NCBI GenBank assembly: GCA_947625985.1
Contig: CANQQF010000017.1
Coordinates: forward strand, 1-33,140
DNA from: an uncultured Clostridia bacterium
Lineage (GTDB): Bacteria; Bacillota_A; Clostridia; TANB77; CAG-508
Length of the DNA: 33,140 nt
Direction of reading: 5' to 3'
Shown one piece after another: positions 25,201 to 33,140 of the stretch. Both the position numbers and the translations under genes were made by a program. Under the pieces are notes generated by a model. It made no database searches, was not told where the DNA came from, and worked only from the letters and a program-made list of their open reading frames with translations. Numbering within the stretch: position 1 is the stretch's first letter; each line of letters opens with the position of its first letter.

Positions 25201-27840
25201 TTTTGCTGCTCCAATAACATCTAGTTTATTTGAATCTTGACCACCATTTGAAGCATTTCCTAAATAATCACTAATACCTTGAGCGATTCTTCTTGCTGCT
25301 TCTTGTATATATTCATCACTATTAAGATATGCCGCTTCTGAAGGGTTAGATATATATCCTCCTTCATAAAGTATACAAGGACATTTAGCATGTGCTGGCA
25401 AATAATCATCACGCTCTACAGTTTTACTATAAGCAATATTAGGCATTCCTGCTAAATTGTTTTTAATAATCTCCGCAAATTTTTCAGATTCTTTTGCTTC
25501 ATTTGATGGTGTTTTATCACGTTTAGCAGGGTCTCCATCAGACCAAAGTCCATCAACTGTATAAACACCTTCTCCTGCATCGTAATCACGATAACTACTC
25601 CAATATAACTCTGAACCAGTTGATGAGCTTCCTCCTGAGTTATGGTGTATAGACATAGCTAAGTCTGGATTTTTAGCATTTGTTGCTGGTCCTAAATTCT
25701 TTAAGCTTGAAGCATCTAAATTACTTAGAAGTTTAACATTTTGTAAGTCTGCCTCATCTGTATGTGTTATATATGCAGTAAATCCACTGCTATTTAAATT
25801 TCTTACAACTTGACCTGCAAGCTTTTGATTTACTCTTGCCTCTTCTACAGTATTTCCATTACTATCAGTTCCTGTTGCTCCTGGGTCATATCCAACACTA
25901 TGTCCACAGTTAATAACTACTACTTTTCCTCCTCCTGATGAAGATCCGCCTGATGAAGATCCACCTGATGATGTTCCGCCTGATGATGTTCCGCCTCCAC
26001 CACTAGTGATTTTACTTTTTATATTATTATATAATGTTTTTGTTCCTGCAGCTGTAGGGTGTAAACCATCTCCCTCATATTCTATATTATCTGAGTAAAC
26101 ATCTATTACCGTAACATAGTTTAATCCAAGTTGACCTATTTTTGAATTGTATTGATCCCATGCACTTTGATTTACTCCTTTTTTAATTGGTAATATTTTG
26201 TCTACAAATATTTTTGCACTTGGATAAGAACTATGTAATTTTTCCAATACTTTTTTTAGATTATTTATACTTTGATCTGGTGATTCATAATCATTAGCCC
26301 CTAACATTACATTAATTCCTTTTACATCGTTAACTCCTGTTAACGAACTACTATTTTGAACCCAGTATGATGAGCCTGCTCCTATTTTTGCCTTAACAGT
26401 GCAGTTTTGTGCATCAATTACATTATAATCCTTTATAGCTTGTGTTATAGAATCTCCTACAAATAGGAAATTGTCTAAACTTGAAACACTTCCTCCTGAC
26501 CCTGTATTTACTGCTGGTGATGAAGCACCTGCAAGTGTTCCATAACCTTCTACATAGTCAACTTGGGCTCCAGCTGTATTTCCTTTTACATAATCTGCTG
26601 AAAATAAGTTTAATGGATCATATACTTCACCATCCATTCTAATTTCAAAGTGACAGTGTGGTCCTGTTGAGTTACCTGTTGATCCAGCTAATGCTATTAC
26701 CTCTCCTTGTTTTACTTGTTGTCCAACTGTAACTTTTATTTCTGAATTATGTCCATATCTTGAAATCATATTCTTGCCAGCTACTGTTCCATGATCTATT
26801 TCTACAAGGTTTCCATATCCTCCTGACTCTCCTGCAACAGTTACTGTTCCATCTGCTGTAGCTAATATTGGAGTTCCGGTAGGACATGCTATATCCATAC
26901 CTCCATGGTTTGTAGATCCTACTCCTCCAGGACTAGATCTTCCACCTACTATAGATGTTATGTTTCCTGCTCTATCTTCTGGTGTGTCTTGTCCTTGTAC
27001 TGGCCATATAAAACTTCCACTATATGATGAACCTGTTGAACTTCCTCCTCCTGATTGGTGGATTCCTGATAGATCACTTACATCTATTCCTTCTCCAAAG
27101 TTTGGAAATTTAGTTGAAATATCTGCTCTTATCATTGTTTTTAGTTCATCAACTGTTATATTATATCTCTTAAATCTTGCTTTATCTGTATTTATTATAT
27201 CTTGTAATTTTTCATCAATATCATCCACAAAATTTAAATAATATCCATCTTTTTTGGTTCCACATATTTTTATAAGACTTGTATAATCTATAGAATTATC
27301 TTCTTCTTCTCCTGATTCCTGATTGTTTCCTGTGGTTCCATCTAATAAAAATACTTCTGCATAATCTGGTATTTTTCCTACATCTTCTGCATTCATATAC
27401 AAGTCTATGAATTCATCTACTCCTTCTTTAAAAGTACTTTTATTTGGTCCACTTCCATAGTCTTCTACTGTGTATATTTGATCTCCTATTCTTACTCTAT
27501 CTCCCATTTTTATTCCATGTCTATCTGTTTTTTCAGGGTTATCAAGTGCATCTATGTCTATTGCCGCTGTATGATATGGCTTTGCTTCAGCACCACTTGC
27601 TGTAGCTGTTGTTCCAAAGTTACCTGCACCATCATCATTGTCAGCGAATGTGTATGTTGTTACTCTGTATTCTCCTAAACTTCTTCCTGCATTTGCTTCT
27701 GATCCTGCTGGTTCAGCATAAACAATATTACCTATTATAGGTGAAAATGGTATAGTGAACATAATCAGTGCATTAGTTAATGCCAAAATATTTATTATTA
27801 GTGTTTTTACTTTTCTTATTACTGCTGAATATTTCTTCAT
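22252..27840 (-). CDS. giant secreted multi-domain peptidoglycan hydrolase (1862 residues)
   Basis: Signal or anchor at about 8-42. Domains follow in order. A 3D/double-psi-barrel domain spans 58-168 (ASGAEAKPYHTAAID, VEDYGS). M23 endopeptidase spans 295-412 (H312, D316, H395, H397). An SGNH/GDSL esterase spans 456-612 (GDS464, GAND, D591xxH594). A Gly-Ser linker spans 613-638. N-acetylmuramoyl-L-alanine amidase type 3 spans 639-860 (H647, E667, H732, E826). An NlpC/P60-like peptidase spans 872-1015 (C912 or C914, H968). An M15 carboxypeptidase spans about 1095-1382 (H1301, D1308, H1379) with an Asn-rich insert near 1190-1265. A Thr-rich linker region follows. A phage-tail-type lysozyme ends the protein at 1712-1860 (E1740/E1742). 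All key residues appear intact. It probably opens the wall for the secretion channel. ATG 27840 follows AAAGGTGG. Confidence 0.9.
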   Translation of the reverse strand: MKKYSAVIRKVKTLIINILALTNALIMFTIPFSPIIGNIVYAEPAGSEANAGRSLGEYRVTTYTFADNDDGAGNFGTTATASGAEAKPYHTAAIDIDALDNPEKTDRHGIKMGDRVRIGDQIYTVEDYGSGPNKSTFKEGVDEFIDLYMNAEDVGKIPDYAEVFLLDGTTGNNQESGEEEDNSIDYTSLIKICGTKKDGYYLNFVDDIDEKLQDIINTDKARFKRYNITVDELKTMIRADISTKFPNFGEGIDVSDLSGIHQSGGGSSTGSSYSGSFIWPVQGQDTPEDRAGNITSIVGGRSSPGGVGSTNHGGMDIACPTGTPILATADGTVTVAGESGGYGNLVEIDHGTVAGKNMISRYGHNSEIKVTVGQQVKQGEVIALAGSTGNSTGPHCHFEIRMDGEVYDPLNLFSADYVKGNTAGAQVDYVEGYGTLAGASSPAVNTGSGGSVSSLDNFLFVGDSITQAIKDYNVIDAQNCTVKAKIGAGSSYWVQNSSSLTGVNDVKGINVMLGANDYESPDQSINNLKKVLEKLHSSYPSAKIFVDKILPIKKGVNQSAWDQYNSKIGQLGLNYVTVIDVYSDNIEYEGDGLHPTAAGTKTLYNNIKSKITSGGGGTSSGGTSSGGSSSGGSSSGGGKVVVINCGHSVGYDPGATGTDSNGNTVEEARVNQKLAGQVVRNLNSSGFTAYITHTDEADLQNVKLLSNLDASSLKNLGPATNAKNPDLAMSIHHNSGGSSSTGSELYWSSYRDYDAGEGVYTVDGLWSDGDPAKRDKTPSNEAKESEKFAEIIKNNLAGMPNIAYSKTVERDDYLPAHAKCPCILYEGGYISNPSEAAYLNSDEYIQEAARRIAQGISDYLGNASNGGQDSNKLDVIGAAKKVHKIMEDKKYTYGNNPSLTIEESEQAGRTTCVCSIYVDWVLNELGLDMQTRMCGSGMKAELDAADWCDPVASRDAAQPGDIVLYSGHVQMYGGKSADGQDQWYNAGSTTAIQTPAPSVGCSTPFGSEIGIYRIKNAAIGSIGSDTAYFLNSTTIEEGDPEHAFQGAVSMRRATPNKNPGEFNENLGKEGGTDLEDRHEEGLGTSEDVPEAVQARIKLASGNVAGDFSEFKFLKIPYLNYWGNITTGQMIVDKNVANDVLNIFQELYNISYPIENMQPVEYYYRADRNYISTSRAQNTAKNGNQMNDKPGTGIFDFLTGGKNNKNNSNSFNNNNNSNNNNKNNSKNNNSTNKNSNNTSKKGNETSGGNKTNSNKNNTSNGNGVTAPKQNHSTTLRGITEILKTSQRDNNTYSYYYKEGGTHATGRAVDLNPFVNPIVQGETPKSETEKEYLQRDPEKIANENDKKALITEDSEVVKIFEKYGWVWGPKSGDTSQTAYGHFEKPEDNEDEIQSVESKIYNLSFVPKDIYAELVQKNDERALHVFTLDENFNVIVPSWGYEDGKVVINEGDSIEFRKALHRYSMPLSLLLDIQVNTNDIRFTHEMANIAINSEYVIGVQDKITTTETTTTQTTSTGLEVGEGAEIGTGETTTTTVSVKDEVTQTVEPVFVDCWFIKYTKDSALGRKDFKDGDTVDLLMKVNKKETKDTKEEKKKEKTIIPLVQTSTDTTTNTTIRKITYEYITGADHVSGNAQKFVDVYGDTEKYSAKRKMFIPWLEEFLEMHESTVNEIDIMKYVSYAGRDVANYGLSKLKFNEYAPEDMKDKNSNGTNITGGNVQEKVWNALKGKGYSDIATAAVMGNIEGESNFQPDLQEAGSGVGYGLCQWSHTRRDQLEAYAKSKGVDPSNEDLQIEFLLAELDPNGGCDGYAEYGFAGCESYEKTWKTSTDIAEATTAFCAGFERPSIPRNQTRIDAAQKYYDQYKGK
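24061..24252 (-). repeat. Asn-rich low-complexity tract within the M15 domain
   Basis: About 64 codons (residues near 1197-1260) are dominated by AAT/AAC with Lys, Ser and Thr. On the plus strand the DNA looks like degenerate TTATTA/TTG triplets. It lies between the first half of the M15 peptidase domain and its HxxxRxVD metal motif. The family normally has a short loop there. Triplet slippage could expand it. Confidence 0.75.
25925..26004 (-). repeat. Gly-Ser-Thr tandem linker repeat
   Basis: Residues about 613-638 repeat the unit S-S-G-G (T or S variants) five times. The DNA unit is 15 bases and its copies differ at a few positions. It joins the SGNH and amidase domains as a flexible hinge. 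Confidence 0.8.
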
Positions 27841-27858
27841 ATTGATTCACCACCTTTA

Positions 27859-28743
27859 TTATATTTCTACTTCTATATTAATTAGTCCAGATCTTTCTTT
27901 AAATAATTTTCCGATTTTAAATTTTGTAAATTCTAATTCATTTCTATATGCAACTTCAAACCTTAGAGTGTTAGTTTTATCTTCTCCGGGGTTAACTTTC
28001 AGGTTCTCCATAGCTATTTCTGATACATTTGATGGGAAATTAATTCCATTTTTATCTTCTATTGTTATTGCTCTTTCGTCTTCTTTTAAGTCAATATATA
28101 CTTTTTTTTCACTTGTATTTGTTACTATAAAGTTTAATTCTGTATAATTTATATAGTAATCTATATAATTTACTTTTACTAATACTTTGGATTTGTTTGC
28201 CTCTTTTCCTATTTCTTCTCTTTTTACAAATCCTCCTATATACAATTTTTCTCCTCTTACTGTGTAGTAGTCTTGCAGGTAATCAGTAGTTTGATAAACT
28301 CCTGAATCTGCTGCATCATCTCTTATTTGTACTTGATATGTAGTGTCATTCCATGATTGAAATTTACATGTTTTTTTTGTTGAAAAATAATTATTGCAAT
28401 ATCCTTGTATAAATACATCAATGTTTGGGTATAATACTTCTTTGCAATCGTCTCCTAACATGTTATATGCTTGCTCATAATTTTTTTCATTAAGAAAATT
28501 AACAAATTTATTTAATACTTCTACTTCGCCTTTATATAGACTTTCTGGTCTATATTCTCCTGTTATTACTGAATAGTCTTTTTCATAATCTGCAGATTCT
28601 CCAATCGACAGCTCTTCTTTTTCTCTTTGTTTTTTTGCTAAGGTATTAAATGTTTGCAATATAGCAAAACCCATGACAACTGCAATTATTGTATAAAATA
28701 TTTGTTTTTTAAATTGATTAAAAAATCTTCTTATTCTTTCCAT
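27859..28743 (-). CDS. anchored NTF2/VirB8-like protein, 294 residues
   Basis: A basic start and one membrane helix (about 14-32) are followed by an extracytoplasmic part. Residues about 70-165 look like an NTF2-like fold (FVNFLNEKNYEQAYNMLGDDCKEVLYPNIDVF, then strands TYQVQI and YTVRGEKLYIGGFV). Residues 185-294 form a beta-rich domain. It sits between the VirB6-like gene and the giant hydrolase. The architecture suggests a channel scaffold protein of the VirB8 type, the second in the operon. ATG 28743 follows GAGAGGT. It is 31 bases from the upstream gene and 18 from the hydrolase. No diagnostic motif was seen; identity is inferred. Confidence 0.6.
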   Translation of the reverse strand: MERIRRFFNQFKKQIFYTIIAVVMGFAILQTFNTLAKKQREKEELSIGESADYEKDYSVITGEYRPESLYKGEVEVLNKFVNFLNEKNYEQAYNMLGDDCKEVLYPNIDVFIQGYCNNYFSTKKTCKFQSWNDTTYQVQIRDDAADSGVYQTTDYLQDYYTVRGEKLYIGGFVKREEIGKEANKSKVLVKVNYIDYYINYTELNFIVTNTSEKKVYIDLKEDERAITIEDKNGINFPSNVSEIAMENLKVNPGEDKTNTLRFEVAYRNELEFTKFKIGKLFKERSGLINIEVEI

Positions 28744-28773
28744 ATTCTTTACCTCTCAATTTTAACTATTTAG

Positions 28774-31762
28774 TTATGTTTGATTATTGTTTTGGTTACC
28801 ATTTCCTGTACCTAAAAGTTTTCCAACGTCTATTCCTGTTTTCTTTTCTACGTCATGATAATCACCTAGTAATTTCATAAATTTAGCTTGATCTTCTTTT
28901 TTAGGTAATTGACTTGATATTATTTTTGATAAATTAGCAAGTCTTTCTGGGTCTGTAAAATCTTCTAATGATGTAATTGAACCTAGTTTTGCTACTGTTG
29001 CCGCCTGTTGTGCAGTTAAGTCGTTTTTATCTTGTAATTTAACTGCTTTTGCAAGACTTTCATTATCATTGATACCATATCTTTTAATTGCAAGTGCTTG
29101 TTGCATTTTTTCTCTAACGTCTTCTCCTTCAAATTTACTTTGGAAGAATTCTTTGTTTTCTGAGCTATTCATAAATGCTTTTTCAATTTTTTCATTTTGC
29201 TTTCTTGTATATTCTTGTTTAGAATAGTATCCTTTTTTGAAATCTCCTGTAAATCTTTTTCCCATTGTTCTTGCTCCTGTTATTGCACGCATTCCTAAGT
29301 TTCCTGTTGCACGTCCAAGTGCTCCTCCTGACGCTGCACCAAGTCCTGCATATTTTAACGCTCCTTTTAGTCCTTCTCCACTTGCTAATCCTGCTGCTAA
29401 TCCCATTGTTCCTAATGTTGCTGCTCCTGCTAATCCTAGAGCATTTCTAACTCCAAATTTAGCTGCCCCAACTGCAAGTTTCTTATAGTTATCTTTATTG
29501 AAATACCTACCTGCTGCTCTTTTTATACCTCGTATAACACTTCTTCCTTTTTTCTTTGATGGCTGTGAATTTCCTGCTATTTGTGCTGTATTTGCACTTC
29601 CATTTAATTGTTCTGGTTCTGAGTTATTATCATTTTTATTGTTATCTCCTTCAATACTTTTTGTATCTTCATCATCATCTTCTCCGTCTGTTCCATTTAA
29701 TATTTTGTCTGCCTCTTCATCATCCTCATCTTCTGAAAATCTGCTTGTATCTCCAATGCTTTCGTCTTTATCTCCAAATAATTTTTGGTTAGATTCTTCA
29801 TCATCTGATCCTTCTGAGTTTCCTGAATTTTCTGAATTATCTGAATCATCTGAATCATTTGAGCTTCCTGAACTATTTAAACTTAATGGTGTATTTGAAT
29901 TGTCATCACTACTAGAATTATTATTATTTCTTCCGCTATCAAAACTTTTTACACTTGCATTTGCACTATCATCTTTTATTTCTTGTTGTCTTATACTTGA
30001 ATCATTTCCTCCGTCATTTCCATTTTTTGAATTACTAGATTTTGAAATTAATCTTTTTGTTGATCTTGTTGCTCTATCTATAAGGTTTAGTCCTTGTGAG
30101 AATAATGCTCCTGCTGTAAATGCACTAGGTGCTAAGCCTCCACCTTCACCTTTAACTCCAAACATATTTCTTATGAATCCTTCTGCTTCCATAATAAATG
30201 ATAATGCTATTATTCCATATATTATGTTGCTTTCCGCAAAGTCTATTGCTGCTCCTACTAATACTACATATAACATTAAATGGATTATCTGTATCAATAA
30301 GTTAAATAAATATTCTTTAAACCAATAGTCAAAAGCTTGAGCTTTTCCATTCATTTTATCAATCGGGTATGTTAATGCAACCATTGGTGATATTACTGTT
30401 AGAAATGCCATATACACTAATCTTCTTAAATATTTGAATGTAAACATTACTGTGTATATTACTAATATTAGATACATTAGTGCATATCCAAATTTATCTA
30501 AATAACCTGTTTCTTCATCTTCTTGAGCATTTCTATTCTGTGATTCTTTTAATCTTACTACTCTGAAAAATTCATCTTCAACTAAAGATGTTGATCCTTG
30601 ATTATTATTTCCTCCATTTTGGTTTGATGATCCTCCTTGTATTTGTGTATATACTGCTTTACCCATAGCTGTTGATAAATCTTGAGTCACTGTTAATAGC
30701 CCTAACATTAAATAATGGATTAAAAATACTAAAAGCATTGCCATTGCCCAATCTTTTAACATTGTTTTGTATTTTGCTAATTCTTCACTTGCACTAGATA
30801 TTAATATTCTGATACCTATATATAATAATACTATTAACAGTCCTACTACAGCTATGTTTCTTAATGCTACATACCATTTTGAAACGATTGGTGATATTAT
30901 AACAGCACTATTGGCTAAAGATGAAACATCTACATCTTCACCATTTTGGTCTTTTATTGTTTTTCCATTTAGGATTTGCATAACTTTATTTCTTCTTTCA
31001 GTACTTCCCGCTGGAGAATTTGCTATATCTTTTACAATTTGCCCTAGATACCACAAATCTTTTTGTTCTTCTGTATTAGTTATTCCATATACTTCTGATA
31101 ATAATTTTGAGTATTCTTGATCATCTGCTGAAGGGTAATCTGCATATGATAATAAGTATGTATATTGCTCTTCAAAGTTACTTCCAGGATTTAAAAAGTT
31201 AATATCTAATGCTGGTACTTTATTTGCAAATATTGCTGCTGGTGTATAACAGATAATTGGAGAAGGTTGCTTTTCAAACACTTCTCTCAAGTCTCCCCAA
31301 TAACTCTCCATGGCTTCCTTTGTTATTCTTGATCCGTACAACTCCTACAGCCATACCAGCTACAATTGCTCCAACAAGGTTTACTCCAGGTATAAATAAT
31401 ATTATAGTTCCCGCAATTGCTGAAACAGTTGCAACATGTCCTAGTTCTCCTAATCCATATTGTCCTGCATATTCTCCTATTGCATCAAAACCACTAACAT
31501 CACCATCTTCTGCCGCTATTTTTTCCCACATACTTCTTTTAGTAACAGCTACAGGACTACCTGGCATCATTATTCGTTGCATAAGATTCATTAAACCATC
31601 ACCTATTGAACATACTAAGTCTCCAACTGGATTCATTAGCTCTCCTATCCAATCTCCTTTTTTTGCATATGAATAATTTGGTACTATGAAATTAAACAGT
31701 ATAAGGAAAATTAATATTATAAATATACTTTTTCCTGTTTTTGCTTCTATGAATTTTTTCAT
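28774..31762 (-). CDS. VirB6/TrbL-like polytopic type IV secretion protein, split by a +1 frameshift near 31334-31336
   Basis: First frame (31762 to 31274): signal peptide ending NYSYA, then GDWIGELMNPVGDLVCSIGD and a hydrophobic hairpin. Second frame (open from about 31341 to 28774): ICYTPAAIFANKVPALDINF, then KWYVALRNIAVVGLLIVLLY, KYKTMLKDWAMAMLLVFLIH and further helices. These blocks belong to one polypeptide in clostridial VirB6/TrbL-like proteins as I remember the family. The break lies at CGG (codon 143) followed by A. Skipping its C rejoins about 997 residues. An ATG at 31311 with a weak AAAGGA could instead start a coupled second gene. The C-terminal half has a Ser/Asp/Glu-rich linker, a Gly-Ala hydrophobic region, and a conserved module (MQQALAIKRYGIND, LTAQQAATVAKLG) shared with the next gene. 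Confidence 0.75.
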
Positions 31763-31784
31763 ATTTTTCCCTTTCTATTTTTAT

Positions 31785-33140
31785 TTATCTACTAGTACGT
31801 ATTGATCCATTGTTATCTTCGTCACTATCTCCATCGGTATCGTCTATGTTAGTTGGTCTATGGTTTCCTATAACATTCTTTCTTATAGGTCTTCCATCCC
31901 TATCTAGTTTAATACTTCCAACTTCTCTTGTTTCATCTATATTTCTTCTGTTTCTCTCTTTTTGTTCCAATTTTCTTTGTTTAGCTCTTTCTTCCTTCTC
32001 TTTTCTTTCTGCCTCATTTTTAGCTTTTCTTTCTCTCTCTTCTTCTTCTTTTTTCTTGTCTTTAATTCTTTGTTCTTCTTTTCTTTGTAATTCTTGTACT
32101 CTCTTTCTTGTTTCTTCTTCCATTCTCTTTTGGTCATTTAATCTATCTGTTGCTTTTCTTGCTGCTTTTTCAGATTCTCTTTGTAATCTATCTGCTTCTG
32201 CATTGAATTTGCTTCTATCACTTGAATTATCAGCTGTTATTGCTTTATTTCTTGTATTATATGCTTGTGCTTTTAATCTTTCTGCTTCTTTTCTCAATAT
32301 TTCTGCTTCTGTTCCTTTATTTTTTGCTTCTTGATTTAATTTTTCTATTCCAACATTAGGATCTCTTGATGAATTTGCTTTTCTAATTATTTCTTCTACA
32401 TTTTCTGTATGTGTTGAGCTATCTGTATTATCTATGATTATTGTTCTATTATTATCTTCTCCTAATGTATCATTATTTGTTGATGGTTCTCCAATATCTT
32501 TTGTAATTACTTTTATATTATCTTCTTTATCTCCTATTATATTGTTTTGATTTGCTGTATTACTTTGTGCTACAGTTGCAATCATACTGTCACTAATTGA
32601 TAATCTTCTTTGTGGAGTTCCACTATTAGTAGGTTTACTTTCTAGATTTACATCACTAGAATTACTTTGGACTGAACTATTTTCTGATATTCTTTCAATT
32701 TGATCTTGTATATTATTGTTTCCTGGATCAACTGTTCTAATGTTTTCTGCAGCGTCATTTAATGCTCTTGTACTTAATCCTGTTTCTTTTCCTATTGAAT
32801 GATATTGGTCTAAGTAACTCATAACTGTTAATTGATCCATTCTATTTGGTAGTTGCTTAGATATCATATGCATTATTTTTGCACGTTTTTCTGGATCTAT
32901 TAAGTCTTGTCTTGATATACTATTTCCTAATTTTGCTACTGTTGCTGTTTGTTGTGCTGTTAATCCATATTTATCTTGTATATCTATTGCTTTATTTAAT
33001 TGATTTAAATCATTTATTCCATATCTCTTTAGCTGTAGTGCTTGTTGCATTTTTTCTCTATAATTATCTCCATAATTATCTTTGAAGAAGTTTATTGATT
33101 CTCTATCTCTTAAGAATTCTCTTGCTATTCTAGCATTTTC
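31785..33140 (-). CDS. C-terminal part of a second VirB6/TrbL-like protein (runs off the window)
   Basis: The frame is open to the right edge, so the true start lies beyond 33140; 451 codons are visible. The first 120 or so residues match the C-terminal module of the 28774-31762 protein. Shared stretches are EKMQQAL, KRYGIND, LTAQQ, ATVAKLG, DPE, and a helix ending QLPNRMDQ versus QLPKKEDQ. A polar Asn/Ser-rich region follows, then a long charged coiled coil (about 120 residues of Glu/Lys/Arg repeats) and an acidic tail. The two genes are therefore tandem paralogues. By analogy the missing N-terminal part should hold membrane helices. The next gene starts 22 bases downstream. Confidence 0.75.
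   Translation of the reverse strand, partial: ENARIAREFLRDRESINFFKDNYGDNYREKMQQALQLKRYGINDLNQLNKAIDIQDKYGLTAQQTATVAKLGNSISRQDLIDPEKRAKIMHMISKQLPNRMDQLTVMSYLDQYHSIGKETGLSTRALNDAAENIRTVDPGNNNIQDQIERISENSSVQSNSSDVNLESKPTNSGTPQRRLSISDSMIATVAQSNTANQNNIIGDKEDNIKVITKDIGEPSTNNDTLGEDNNRTIIIDNTDSSTHTENVEEIIRKANSSRDPNVGIEKLNQEAKNKGTEAEILRKEAERLKAQAYNTRNKAITADNSSDRSKFNAEADRLQRESEKAARKATDRLNDQKRMEEETRKRVQELQRKEEQRIKDKKKEEEERERKAKNEAERKEKEERAKQRKLEQKERNRRNIDETREVGSIKLDRDGRPIRKNVIGNHRPTNIDDTDGDSDEDNNGSIRTSR

Noticed and set aside
25925..26004. Short 15-base tandem units considered as a non-coding repeat
   Set aside because: They encode a Gly-Ser linker between two hydrolase domains and keep the frame.
29498..30328. 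Long plus-strand open frame (276 codons, Ser/Leu-rich)
   Set aside because: It is the mirror of the Ser/Asp/Glu-rich and membrane parts of the VirB6-like gene on the minus strand, with no ribosome binding site. The minus-strand protein has recognisable family blocks.
31274..31341. Overlap of two frames read as two normally overlapping genes with an ATG at 31311
   Set aside because: Not fully excluded, but disfavoured. The ribosome binding site is weak and close, and the two halves carry consecutive blocks of one known protein type.

Overview
The window is very AT-rich and low-GC, with strong AGGAGG-type ribosome binding sites. It carries spore-formation genes (spoIIR, spmA/spmB, a GerMN-domain gene), a walJ-rlmH pair and a fused 2-hydroxyacyl-CoA dehydratase-type activase. 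Together these point to a spore-forming member of the Clostridia (Firmicutes/Bacillota), perhaps a gut genome. That placement is inferred from gene content, not from a marker phylogeny. No integrase, relaxase, transposase, rRNA or CRISPR array is visible.

Region 1 (1-12.4 kb) is mostly housekeeping. A tRNA-Arg(CCU) diverges from a ttcA-type tRNA thiolase. Next come phosphoglucomutase and a eukaryotic-type UDP-sugar pyrophosphorylase (the route to UDP-glucose), an unknown protein behind a promoter with a perfect palindrome over its -10, and then spoIIR, murA, walJ and rlmH. After these are spmB/spmA, an unknown membrane protein, and the rsmI/trmN6 methyltransferase pair. The 270-base gap between rlmH and spmB is not empty: it holds a strong minus-strand promoter, a perfect ribosome binding site and a toxin-like mini reading frame lacking a standard start codon.

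Region 2 (12.4-19.6 kb) holds a 58-residue cysteine-rich protein, a small three-helix membrane protein, a GerMN lipoprotein-like or anchored protein, and a 1439-residue activase/dehydratase-like iron-sulfur protein. The last is flanked by two paralogous J-domain proteins with C-terminal membrane anchors.

Region 3 (19.6-33.1 kb) is one tightly spaced minus-strand operon that runs off the right edge and ends at a terminator near 19.6 kb. In transcription order it encodes the C-terminal part of a VirB6/TrbL-like protein, a second VirB6/TrbL-like polytopic protein, an anchored NTF2/VirB8-like protein, a 1862-residue secreted multi-domain peptidoglycan hydrolase, a second VirB8/TcpC-like protein, a membrane-anchored C39-type cysteine peptidase, and a small anchored protein. 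This looks like the envelope-spanning half of a Gram-positive type IV secretion system with unusually heavy wall-cutting equipment. ATPases, coupling protein and relaxase, if present, lie outside the window.

The most striking signals are two. First, the 1862-residue protein carries a 3D domain plus six hydrolase-type domains, one of them interrupted by an Asn-rich insert. Second, two operon genes are each split by a +1 frameshift, and both breaks fall at an in-frame CGG codon followed by A. CGG is otherwise almost absent: I count four in-frame CGG codons in roughly ten thousand.
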